Positions 56,452 through 64,000 of a stretch of DNA of 64,000 bases are shown piece by piece. Source of the stretch: Acidobacteriota bacterium (GTDB lineage Bacteria; Acidobacteriota; Thermoanaerobaculia; UBA5066; Gp7-AA6); NCBI GenBank assembly GCA_027307335.1, contig DAHUXD010000013.1, forward strand, positions 44,939 to 108,938, read 5' to 3'. Both the position numbers and the translations under genes were made by a program. The number at the start of each line of letters is the position of its first letter. Within the stretch, counting starts at the first letter, position 1. The notes under the pieces were generated by a model. It did not search any database. It was given only the letters and a program-made list of their open reading frames with translations, and was not told the DNA's origin.

Positions 56452-57555
56452 TCACCGGGGGAACGCGGCGGCGTCGATCCCGGGGATCACCCGGAGGGCG
56501 TTCTGGAAATAGACCTTCTTCAGCACGTCGTCCGGGAGGGCGAGGCCGTACATCTTCCAGAAGGCGTGGCGCTTCCGGTAATAGTCGAAGTACTCGTCGT
56601 CGGTCTCGAGGACCCGGAAGTAGACGAGGTATTCGTCCGCCCCCCAGGCGTCCTTGCCGAACATCACCCGGTCCGCGTACCGGAGGAACCAGTCGTGGGC
56701 GAACCGGGGCTGCCGGCCGAGTTCCGCGAGCACGGCGCCGATCTCCGTGTAGACGTTCGGCAGCCGGTCGAACAGGGCGCCGAGGCGCGCGAGGTCGCCG
56801 CCGAGCCAGCCGAGGTGCGCGTCGATGAAGCGCGTCTTCGGGTGCTTCTCGAAGAGGTGGTGCTGCTCCTTGAGGATCTGCTCGAACGGCGGATACCGGT
56901 CCGGCGGCCGCGCGCGCTGCGGGAACTGTTTCAGCTCGAGCCAGCGTTCGTTCACCTTGTCGACCGGCTCGAAGAAGGACCGCGGCTCGCCCGAGTGGAT
57001 GAGCACGGGGATTCCCAGCGCGGCGCACTTCTCCCAGACCGGGTCGATGCGGGGATCGTCCACGGGCACCCGCTTCCCGCTCGCGTCCACGACCGTGAGG
57101 CCGAGGTTCTTGAAGATCTTGAGTCCCCTCGCGCCGTGCCGGTAGTCCTCCTCGAGCTGCGCCGCCGCGCGCTCTCCCCAGCCGGGCTTCTCGATGCCGG
57201 AGAAGTCGAGGTTCGCGAACACGACGAAGCGCCCGGGATAGCGGCCGGGCAGGTTGCGGTAGCCCTTCTCGAACTCGGCGCCCTGGCTCCCCGAGAGGTT
57301 GACCATCACCCGCAGGTTGATCCGGTCCATGTCGGCCACGAGCTTCGCCGCCTCCGCCGCGGACATGTCGCGGTCCTGGTGGTTGTGCACGTCGACGAAC
57401 GGAAACTTCGCACGCGCCGGCTTGTGCTCCGGGACGACGAGCGTCGACTTCGGGTCGTAGTCCTCGATCGACATCGTCTGGGCGCGCAGGGAGGCCGACG
57501 CCAGGACGGCGGCCAGGACCGGCAGGACGGCGCGCCGGAGGTCAGCGAGCCGCAT
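56452..57555 (-). CDS. Exported amidohydrolase (TIM-barrel, amidohydrolase_2-like)
   Basis: The 367 residues start with a signal peptide (about 1-25). VDVHNHQD gives the HxH metal-binding motif. LIHSGEP, FIDAHLGWLGGDLARL and FGKDAWG match the amidohydrolase_2 pattern with further His and Asp ligands. Substrate unknown; carboxylic-acid or cyclic amide hydrolysis is typical. It overlaps the dinB-like gene by 14 nt. Confidence 0.85.
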   Translation of the reverse strand: MRLADLRRAVLPVLAAVLASASLRAQTMSIEDYDPKSTLVVPEHKPARAKFPFVDVHNHQDRDMSAAEAAKLVADMDRINLRVMVNLSGSQGAEFEKGYRNLPGRYPGRFVVFANLDFSGIEKPGWGERAAAQLEEDYRHGARGLKIFKNLGLTVVDASGKRVPVDDPRIDPVWEKCAALGIPVLIHSGEPRSFFEPVDKVNERWLELKQFPQRARPPDRYPPFEQILKEQHHLFEKHPKTRFIDAHLGWLGGDLARLGALFDRLPNVYTEIGAVLAELGRQPRFAHDWFLRYADRVMFGKDAWGADEYLVYFRVLETDDEYFDYYRKRHAFWKMYGLALPDDVLKKVYFQNALRVIPGIDAAAFPR

Positions 57556-58072
57556 GACGCCTCTTCTTCCTGCGGAGAATCGCGTCGATCTGGCGCGTGT
57601 GGTTGACGTCGTGGCCGGCGAGGAGGCGCGCGATGTCGGCGATCGAGAGGCCGCCGAACTGGGAGTGGCGCCCTCGCCGCGCCAGCGCCTTCGGGGGGAG
57701 CGCCGACAGGAGCGCGACGTTCGACCGCCGCAGCGCGGTGTAAAGGGCCAGGCTCTCCCGCGGATCCCGCCGCTCGTAGCGCCCGACGCGGGCCCAGACC
57801 TCCTGGTCCATCCCGACGATCTCGGGCTCGTCGCGCTCGAGCAGCGTGCGCACGCGGTAGCCCCACAGGAGCTCGATCTCCGAGAGGTGCGCGAGGATCT
57901 CGCCGACCGACCACTTGCCGGGCGCGGGTCGGGCCGTCAGCCGCCGGCGCGGCACGCCGGTCACCCGCCGGGCCAGGGCCCCGGGGGCTCTCGCGAGCAT
58001 GTCGCGGGGATTCCGCCTCCCCACGTACGAGAAGATGCGGGCGGTGTACTCGTCGAAGGTTTCGTTCGTCAT
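57542..58072 (-). CDS. DinB-family protein
   Basis: The 176 residues form a four-helix DinB/YfiT-type bundle. Metal-binding His residues lie in EILAHLSEIE and GHDVNHTRQIDAI, with KWSVGEILAHL typical of the family. DinB proteins often bind divalent metal and act as thiol-dependent transferases; some use bacillithiol. Immediately upstream of the amidohydrolase gene. A TATTCT lies 14 nt before the ATG. Confidence 0.85.
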   Translation of the reverse strand: MTNETFDEYTARIFSYVGRRNPRDMLARAPGALARRVTGVPRRRLTARPAPGKWSVGEILAHLSEIELLWGYRVRTLLERDEPEIVGMDQEVWARVGRYERRDPRESLALYTALRRSNVALLSALPPKALARRGRHSQFGGLSIADIARLLAGHDVNHTRQIDAILRRKKRRHAAR

Positions 58073-58358
58073 GGACCGGTCGCCGAAGAATACCTACGAA
58101 GAAACCCGGCCCGCGGCTCGAAGAGTTGCGGCCGGTCCGCCGCACCCCTGAAACCCGTCGCCCCGGGACGCGCTCTCGGCTAAACTGCGCGGCTCCGGCG
58201 GTCGCCGTCCCGGGAAGAGGACAGTTCGGGCGGGAGCGCGGAATCCCCGGGACGAGTTTCGGCTTATTTCGTACTTGAAGTGGTCGGGGAGCTCTCTTCC
58301 GCTACCCGTCGATCCCCAGAGGTCCCGATCGTCGTATGAAGGTGGAGGTCTGGTTCCG
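58073..58358. other. 286-bp divergent intergenic region, no gene seen
   Basis: Lies between the dinB-like gene and the RND operon. It contains GTGGAGG shortly before the adaptor ATG but no repressor gene, operator palindrome or convincing -35/-10 pair was recognised. Confidence 0.4.
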
Positions 58359-59486
58359 ATGAAGAAACGGATGTTCCTGATGGTCGTGGCGATCGCCGCC
58401 TTTCTGACGGCGATCGGCGCCGTCAAATACGGGCAGATCAAGAAGGGCATGGCCCAGCAGGCGTCCTTCCAGCCGCCGCCCGAGGCCGTCACCACGGTGA
58501 TCGCCAAAGCGGACCGCTGGCCGACGTCGGTGACGTCGATCGGAACGGTCGCGGCCGTCCAGGGCGTCACCGTCAGCGCCGACCAGCCCGGGATCGTGGA
58601 CCGGATCGCGTTCGAGTCCGGCCAGCGCGTGAAGCAGGGCGACCTGCTGGTCCAGCTCGACGTGCGGCAGGAGAAGGCGCAGCTCGCCGCGGCCGAGGCC
58701 CAGCTCGAGTGGGCGAAGGTGTCGCTCGACCGCGCGAAGCGGCTCGTGGAGACGCAGATCGGCTCCCAGGAGAACCTCGACAACGCCGATTCCCAGTTCA
58801 AGGCCGCCGAAGCGAGGGTCGGCGAACTCAAGGCCACGATCGAGCGCAAGACGATCCGGGCCCCGTTCACCGGGGTCCTCGGCATTCGCCAGGTGAACGT
58901 CGGCCAGTACCTGCAGAGCGGCAGCCCCGTCGTGCCGCTGCAGGCGCTGCAGCCGATCTACGTCAACTTCTCGGTGCCGCAGCAGGAGATCGTCCGGGTC
59001 CGCGCCGGCGGCGAGGTCACCGTGACGAACGCGCAGACCGGCGTCACCGACACCGGCAGGATCACGGCGGTCGACTCGGTCATCGATCCCGCCACGCGGA
59101 ACATCGCCGTCCAGGCGACCTTTCCGAACGTGGACGGCAAGCTCCACCCGGGCCAGTTCGTCGACACGAAGATGGTCGTGGGCAGCACGGACGACGTGGT
59201 CGCGATCCCCGCGTCCTCGATCAACCATGCCCCGTACGGCGATTCCGTGTACATCGTGTCCCAGCTGAAGGACCCGAAGTCGGGCAAGGAGTACAAGGGC
59301 GTGCGTCAGCAGTTCGTGAAGGTCGGACCCGGCCGCGGCGACCAGGTTGCGATCCTCTCCGGCATCAAGCCGGGCGAGGAGGTCGTCACCTCCGGCGTCT
59401 TCAAGCTCCGCAACGGCGCCTCGGTGCAGGTCAACAATCAGACGCAGCCCGGGAACGACCCCGCGCCGAAGCCCGAGGACAGCTAA
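58359..59486 (+). CDS. RND efflux periplasmic adaptor
   Basis: From ATG 58359 the protein has 375 residues with an N-terminal membrane anchor (about 1-22), a lipoyl/hairpin region (about 65-165, GIVDRIAFESGQRVKQGDLLVQLD, KTIRAPFTGVLG) and beta-barrel and membrane-proximal domains. It links the inner-membrane pump to the outer-membrane channel. The longer in-frame start at 58275 is not supported. Ends 3 bp before the pump gene. Confidence 0.93.
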   Translation: MKKRMFLMVVAIAAFLTAIGAVKYGQIKKGMAQQASFQPPPEAVTTVIAKADRWPTSVTSIGTVAAVQGVTVSADQPGIVDRIAFESGQRVKQGDLLVQLDVRQEKAQLAAAEAQLEWAKVSLDRAKRLVETQIGSQENLDNADSQFKAAEARVGELKATIERKTIRAPFTGVLGIRQVNVGQYLQSGSPVVPLQALQPIYVNFSVPQQEIVRVRAGGEVTVTNAQTGVTDTGRITAVDSVIDPATRNIAVQATFPNVDGKLHPGQFVDTKMVVGSTDDVVAIPASSINHAPYGDSVYIVSQLKDPKSGKEYKGVRQQFVKVGPGRGDQVAILSGIKPGEEVVTSGVFKLRNGASVQVNNQTQPGNDPAPKPEDS

Positions 59487-59489
59487 CCC

Positions 59490-62400
59490 ATGAAGTTCAC
59501 GGATCTCTTCATCCGGCGGCCGGTCCTCGCGATCGTCGTCAACCTCGTGATCCTCATCGCGGGGCTGCAGGCGATCCGCACCCTTTCCGTGCGGCAGTAC
59601 CCGCGCAGCGACGTCGCGGTCGTGCAGGTCACGACCGTCTACGTCGGCGCCAACGCCGACCTCGTCCGCGGGTTCATCACGACGCCGCTCGAGCGGGTGA
59701 TCGCCAGCGCCGACGGCATCGACTACATGGAGTCCTCGAGCGCGCAGGGCCTCTCGACGATCACCGTCCACCTCAGCCTGAATTACGACACCAACGCGGC
59801 GCTGACGCAGATCCAGGCGAAGGTCGCGCAGGTGCGCAACGACCTGCCGCCCGAATCGCAGGCGCCGATCATCGACCTTCAGACGGCCGACTCGCAGTTC
59901 GCCTCGATGTACCTCGGCTTCGGTTCGAACGAGCTCGACCAGAACCAGATCACCGACTACCTGACGCGCGTGGTCCAGCCGAAACTCTCGGCGATCAGCG
60001 GGGTGCAGCGCGCCGACATCCTGGGCAGCCGCGTGTTCGCAATGCGCGTTTGGCTGAAGCCCGACCGCATGGCCGCCCTCGGCATCTCTCCCTCGATGGT
60101 CCACGACGCGCTCGCGAACAACAACTACCTCTCCGCCCTCGGCGCGACCAAGGGCTCGATGGTCTCGGTCAACCTCGTCGCCAACACGAACCTCCAGACG
60201 ACCGAGGAGTTCAAGAACCTCGTCGTCAAGGAGAGCAACGGGGTCGTCGTGCGGCTCGGCGAGATCGCCGACGTCGTCCTCGGCGCGGAGACCTACGACG
60301 ACGACGTGCGCTTCAACGGCCAGACCGCGACGTTCATGGGCATCTGGGTGCTGCCGACCGCGAACTCGCTCGACGTCATCCAGCGCGTCCGCGCGGCCCT
60401 GCCCGAGATCCGGTCCCAGCTGCCTGCCGGCATGACGCTCGGGATTCCGTACGACGCGACGGCCTACATCCAGGACGCGATCCACGAGGTCCTCGACACG
60501 CTCGCCGAGACGCTCCTGATCGTCGTCGTCGTGATCTTCCTCTTCCTCGGCTCCTTCCGCGCGGTGATCATCCCGATCGTCGCGATCCCGCTGTCGCTCG
60601 TCGGCGCCGTGTTCCTGATGCTGATCGCGGGTTTCACGATCAACCTGCTGACGCTGCTCGCGATCGTGCTCTCGGTCGGTCTCGTCGTCGACGACGCCAT
60701 CGTCATGGTCGAGAACGTCGAGCGGCACCTCCACCTCGGCGAGAAGCCCTTCGACGCCGCCATCCGCGCCGCGCGCGAGCTCGTCGGCCCGATCATCGCC
60801 ATGACGATCACGCTCGCGGCGGTGTACGCGCCGATCGGCATCCAGGGCGGTCTGACCGGCGCCCTGTTCCGCGAGTTCGCGTTCACGCTCGCCGGCGCCG
60901 TGATCATCTCGGGCGTCGTCGCGCTGACCCTCTCGCCGATGATGGGCTCGAAGCTCCTTCGCGAGAAGGACAGCCAGCGCGGCTTCGCCGGCATGATCAA
61001 CCGGCACTTCGAGAAGGTGCGCGCGCTCTACGGGCGCGTGCTCGTGGGCAGCCTGCGGTACCGCCCGGTGACGTTCGTCCTGTGGATCATCGTCGTCGCC
61101 CTGATCGTGCCGTTCTACATGTTCTCGGCCAAGGAGCTCGCGCCGCAGGAGGACCAGTCGGTCGTCTTCGGGGTCATCCAGGCGGCGCCCAACGCGACGC
61201 TCGACCAGACGAAGCTCTTCGCCGACAAGGTGTACGACGTGTACAAGGCGATGCCCGAGAACGAGAGCGTCTTCCAGATCACCAATCCGTCGGGCGGCTT
61301 CGGCGGCATGGTCACGAAGCCGTGGAGCGAACGGAAGAAGAAGACGACGCAGCTCCAGGTCGAGGCCTCCATCGGCCTCTCGAAGATCCCGGGCGTGCGC
61401 GTCATCTCGCTGATTCCTCCGGCGCTGCCGGGCGGCGGCAGCTTCCCGGTCGACTTCGTCATCGCGTCGACGGCCGAGCCGCAGCAGCTCGTCGACTTCG
61501 CAAACCAGCTGATCGGCAAGGCGTACCAGAGCGGGATGTTCATGTACGTCGACTCGGACCTGAAGTTCGACCAGCCGCAGGCGGAGGTCGTCTTCGACCG
61601 CGACAAGCTGCGCGCGCAGGGCGTGAGCCTGTCGGACGTGGGCAAGGACCTCTCGACGATGCTCAGCGGCAACTTCGTCAACCGTTTCTCGATCCAGGGG
61701 CGGAGCTACAAGGTCATCCCCCAGATCAAGCGGGCGGACCGGCTCACGCCGGACCAGCTCGAGAACATTTACGTCACGGGCGCGGGCGGCAAGCTGGTCC
61801 CGCTCTCGACGTTCGCGCATCTGAAGACGACGACCGAGCCGCGCGACCTCAAGCGCTTCCAGCAGCTGAACGCGGTGCGCATTCAGGGCGTCATCCCGCC
61901 GGGGGTGTCGCTCGACAAGGCCCTCTCGTTCCTCGAGACCAACGCGAAGGCGGTCCTGCCGCAGGGCTTCACGGTCGACTACGCGGGCGAGTCGCGGCAG
62001 CTGCGCACCGAGGGCGGCAAGTTCCTCTTCACGTTCATGCTCTCCGCGATCCTGATCTACCTCGTGCTCGCGGCGCAGTTCGAGAGCTTCCGCGACCCGT
62101 TCATCGTGCTCGCGGGCTCGGTGCCGCTGGCGCTGTCGGGCGCGCTCCTCTTTTCCTTCCTCGGACTGACCACGCTCAACATCTACAGCCAGGTCGGTCT
62201 GATCACCCTGGTCGGCCTCATCGCGAAGAACGGCATCCTGATCGTGGAGTTCGCCAACAGCGTGCAGGAGCGCGGCGCCTCCAAGCTCGAGGCGGTCGTC
62301 GAGGCGGCGCAGACGCGTCTCCGGCCGATCCTGATGACGACCGCGGCCACGGTCATGGGCCACATGCCGCTCGTCTTCGCGAGCGGGCCCGGCGCCGGCG

Positions 62401-62576
62401 CGCGCAACTCGATCGGCATCATGCTCGTGACGGGCATGATCATCGGCACCGCGTTCACGCTCTTCGTCGTGCCGGCGATCTACGTCCTCGTCGCGAAGAC
62501 CCACCGGGCCGAGACCGCGGTGGCCGAGGAGCCCGGCCCGCACAAGATCGGAGAGCTGGAGGAAGCCGCGGTCTGA
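59490..62576 (+). CDS. RND multidrug efflux pump permease (HAE1 type)
   Basis: The 1028 residues match AcrB/MexF-type pumps, with twelve helices and two large periplasmic loops. D401 and D402 in VVDDAIVMVEN and K in LIAKNGILIVEFAN are the proton-relay residues. It begins 3 bp after the adaptor stop. No outer-membrane TolC gene follows. Confidence 0.95.
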   Translation: MKFTDLFIRRPVLAIVVNLVILIAGLQAIRTLSVRQYPRSDVAVVQVTTVYVGANADLVRGFITTPLERVIASADGIDYMESSSAQGLSTITVHLSLNYDTNAALTQIQAKVAQVRNDLPPESQAPIIDLQTADSQFASMYLGFGSNELDQNQITDYLTRVVQPKLSAISGVQRADILGSRVFAMRVWLKPDRMAALGISPSMVHDALANNNYLSALGATKGSMVSVNLVANTNLQTTEEFKNLVVKESNGVVVRLGEIADVVLGAETYDDDVRFNGQTATFMGIWVLPTANSLDVIQRVRAALPEIRSQLPAGMTLGIPYDATAYIQDAIHEVLDTLAETLLIVVVVIFLFLGSFRAVIIPIVAIPLSLVGAVFLMLIAGFTINLLTLLAIVLSVGLVVDDAIVMVENVERHLHLGEKPFDAAIRAARELVGPIIAMTITLAAVYAPIGIQGGLTGALFREFAFTLAGAVIISGVVALTLSPMMGSKLLREKDSQRGFAGMINRHFEKVRALYGRVLVGSLRYRPVTFVLWIIVVALIVPFYMFSAKELAPQEDQSVVFGVIQAAPNATLDQTKLFADKVYDVYKAMPENESVFQITNPSGGFGGMVTKPWSERKKKTTQLQVEASIGLSKIPGVRVISLIPPALPGGGSFPVDFVIASTAEPQQLVDFANQLIGKAYQSGMFMYVDSDLKFDQPQAEVVFDRDKLRAQGVSLSDVGKDLSTMLSGNFVNRFSIQGRSYKVIPQIKRADRLTPDQLENIYVTGAGGKLVPLSTFAHLKTTTEPRDLKRFQQLNAVRIQGVIPPGVSLDKALSFLETNAKAVLPQGFTVDYAGESRQLRTEGGKFLFTFMLSAILIYLVLAAQFESFRDPFIVLAGSVPLALSGALLFSFLGLTTLNIYSQVGLITLVGLIAKNGILIVEFANSVQERGASKLEAVVEAAQTRLRPILMTTAATVMGHMPLVFASGPGAGARNSIGIMLVTGMIIGTAFTLFVVPAIYVLVAKTHRAETAVAEEPGPHKIGELEEAAV

Positions 62577-62584
62577 GGCGGGGC

Positions 62585-62590
62585 TAGACT
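62585..62590 (+). promoter_or_regulatory. -10-like box TAGACT 9 nt before the glycosyltransferase gene
   Basis: Same hexamer and spacing as before holA; no Shine-Dalgarno is present. Confidence 0.4.
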
Positions 62591-62599
62591 TCGCGGGAC

Positions 62600-63748
62600 A
62601 TGCCGTCCCGCGCGCGAGAGCTCCTCCGGCGGCTCCGGCGCCGACGTTCCGGCGACTGGGCGGGGCCGGACGGCGCGCGCGAGGCGGCGCGGGCGGCCCT
62701 GCCCGTCGAGAGGGACGACGCCTTCGAGGTCGTGGTCCTCGCCGACGAGTTCCCGGCCGATGACCCCGTCGTCCGGTCCCTGACGGCGGCCGGGCATCGG
62801 GTGTTCCGCGCCGCCCTCGGATCCGGCGACCCGTTCGAGCCGCTCGACCGGCTCCGCCGCGAGAATCGGCTCGAGGCGACGATCCTCCTCGGCCGTGGCG
62901 AGCGCCGCCTCGACGGCGTCGCCGAGCGTCTCGGCTGGGTGGGTCTGCGGCTCGACGATGGCGGCCCTTCGGCGGAGACGATGCGCGCCGCGTTCCCGCT
63001 CGCCTCGATCGTGATCGTCACGCACGACAACCTGGACCTGAACCGCCTCTGCCTCGAGAGCCTCGTCGCGCGGACGGAATGGCCCCGCTATGAAGTGATC
63101 GTGTTGGACAACGGCTCGACGGACGGGACGCCCGAGATGCTCGCCCGCTTCGCGGCGGCGCATCCCCGCGTCCGCGTCTGCGCGTGGCGCGAGAACCGCG
63201 GCTTTCCCGCCGCGGTCAACGCGGGGATCGCCGAGGCGGCCGGCGACCCGGTGATCCTCCTCAACAACGACACGGTGCTGACACGCGGCTGGCTGACGGG
63301 TCTGCGGCGCCACCTCGCCGCCGATCCGGCGCTCGGCCTCGTGGGCCCAGTCACGAACGCGATCGCGAACGAGGCCCGGGTCGACGCCGGGTACGCGGAC
63401 GTGCGCGGGCTGCCCGCGTGGGCCGCGGCCTGGTCCCGCGCGCACGACGGCGAGACCTTCGACATCTCGATGCTCGCCTTCTTCTGCGTGGCGATCCGGC
63501 GGAGGACGCTCGACGAGGTGGGCCCTCTCGACGAGCGATTCGGCCTCGGGCTCTTCGAGGACGGCGACTACAACCGCCGCGTGCGCGCCGCGGGCTGGCG
63601 GGTGCGCTGCGCGCGCGACGTCTTCGTCCATCACTGGCAGAACGCCTCGTTCCGGCGGCTCGGGAAGGACGCGTACTTCGCCCTCTACGAGGAGAACCGC
63701 CGCAAGTTCGAGGAGAAGTGGGGCGCCGCGCTCTCCCCTTCCCCTTAG
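62600..63748 (+). CDS. Family 2 glycosyltransferase
   Basis: The 382 residues have an N-terminal extension (about 1-130) of unknown role, then a GT-A domain: IVIVTHDNLDLNRLCLESL, VIVLDNGSTDGTPEML, FPAAVNAGIAEAAGDPVILLNNDTVL and GLFEDGDYNRRVRAAG, containing the metal-binding DxD-like NND and the late EDGD. It resembles rhamnosyl or similar surface-glycan transferases. It ends convergently with the edge thioesterase gene, overlapping by 4 bp. Confidence 0.9.
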   Translation: MPSRARELLRRLRRRRSGDWAGPDGAREAARAALPVERDDAFEVVVLADEFPADDPVVRSLTAAGHRVFRAALGSGDPFEPLDRLRRENRLEATILLGRGERRLDGVAERLGWVGLRLDDGGPSAETMRAAFPLASIVIVTHDNLDLNRLCLESLVARTEWPRYEVIVLDNGSTDGTPEMLARFAAAHPRVRVCAWRENRGFPAAVNAGIAEAAGDPVILLNNDTVLTRGWLTGLRRHLAADPALGLVGPVTNAIANEARVDAGYADVRGLPAWAAAWSRAHDGETFDISMLAFFCVAIRRRTLDEVGPLDERFGLGLFEDGDYNRRVRAAGWRVRCARDVFVHHWQNASFRRLGKDAYFALYEENRRKFEEKWGAALSPSP

Positions 63749-64000
63749 CCGGTTCGCTCGAGCGCCCGCCGAATCGCCTCGCCGACCAGGTGCTCGTGGT
63801 CGAGGAGCAGGCGCGCGTGCGCGCCCGGCGCACGGACGATGACCGCGCGCGGTGCGACGCGGCTCCAAGCCTTCGCCTCGCCGCGCCGCGAGAACTCCTC
63901 GCTCTCGACCAGCAGGAGCGCGCCGTCGAAGGAGCCCGGCCGCTCGGCGAGCGCGGCGCCGACGTAGGCGTTCCGCTCGGCGCGGGCGCGCGCGCCCGGC
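63745..64000 (-). CDS. C-terminal fragment of a thioesterase or alpha/beta-hydrolase-like protein (5' end outside window)
   Basis: Reading back from TAA at 63745-63747 the frame is open to the edge (85 codons). It encodes ...AERNAYVGAALAERPGSFDG-type sequence and ends WSRVAPRAVIVRAPGAHARLLLDHEHLVGEAIRRALERTG-type residues. The pattern W-x(n)-G-x-H-x-x-x-L-x-x-x-x-V resembles the end of type I/II thioesterase domains found in NRPS/PKS proteins, with the His as catalytic residue. Whether the rest is a synthetase cannot be seen. Confidence 0.5.
   Translation of the reverse strand, partial: PGARARAERNAYVGAALAERPGSFDGALLLVESEEFSRRGEAKAWSRVAPRAVIVRAPGAHARLLLDHEHLVGEAIRRALERTG

Overview
The window is very GC-rich (by eye close to 70 percent) and densely packed, with no gap above 300 bases outside a gene. 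Several features fit a member of the Acidobacteriota, or a similar high-GC deep-branching lineage. These are futalosine-pathway menaquinone genes (mqnA, mqnC), Hanks-type kinases including one fused to TPRs, a DUF4388/GAF chemosensory operon, a very large CPBP protease, and the blocks rplU-rpmA-obg-nadD-rsfS, tig-clpP-clpX and lon-rho. The phylum call is inference; no rRNA gene is present.

Layout. 1-7.1 kb: the end of a membrane glycosyltransferase-like gene (+), then on the minus strand a 1154-residue CPBP protease, an SDR reductase, a DNA polymerase III delta subunit and a DksA-type zinc-finger protein. 7.1-10.8 kb: operon rplU-rpmA-obg-nadD-rsfS plus a one-module sigma-54 activator. 10.9-13.5 kb: two TPM-domain proteins, LemA and a SixA-like phosphatase. 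13.5-16 kb (+): a membrane Ser/Thr kinase and a phospholipase D/cardiolipin-synthase-like protein, behind a 61-bp palindromic element. 16-17.2 kb: mqnC. 17.2-29.3 kb: one tightly coupled chemosensory operon (response regulator, GAF protein, cheD, cheA, small binding protein, two MCPs, cheW, cheR, cheB, second GAF protein, DUF4388-GAF protein), preceded by another receiver protein and an NtrC-type regulator with a multi-PAS kinase (29.3-33.5 kb). 33.5-35.4 kb: a GT-C-like membrane protein and mqnA. 35.5-42.9 kb: rho, lon, clpX, clpP, tig. 42.9-47.5 kb: a subtilisin-like protease, tRNA-Leu(TAG), a secreted tandem-repeat protein and an M1 peptidase. 47.5-51.2 kb (+): a kinase-TPR protein and two small exported proteins sharing a C-terminal signature. 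51.3-53.9 kb: an NRAMP-related transporter paired with a soluble PRC-MgtE_N-CBS protein. 54.1-58.1 kb: a small unknown protein, patatin lipoprotein, OsmC, amidohydrolase and DinB proteins. 58.4-62.6 kb (+): an RND efflux adaptor and pump. 62.6-64 kb: a family 2 glycosyltransferase and the end of a thioesterase-like gene running off the edge.

How genes work together. Start codons are of two kinds. Many are translationally coupled (ATGA/GTGA overlaps) or have a clear Shine-Dalgarno. At least eleven others lack one and instead carry a TANNNT box (TATAAG in one case) 6-11 nt before the start codon, as expected for leaderless or nearly leaderless mRNAs. The same box also points to an ATC start for the PAS kinase, whose first PAS domain lies upstream of any canonical start codon. 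The most system-like regions are the chemosensory operon, which has no flagellar or pilus genes near it, the NRAMP/MgtE-N pair, and the kinase-TPR gene with its two small exported neighbours.

Four classes of short palindromic intergenic repeats and a short AT-richer tandem repeat lie between genes; one forms the rpmA stop codon. No CRISPR array, insertion sequence, phage gene or origin was recognised.
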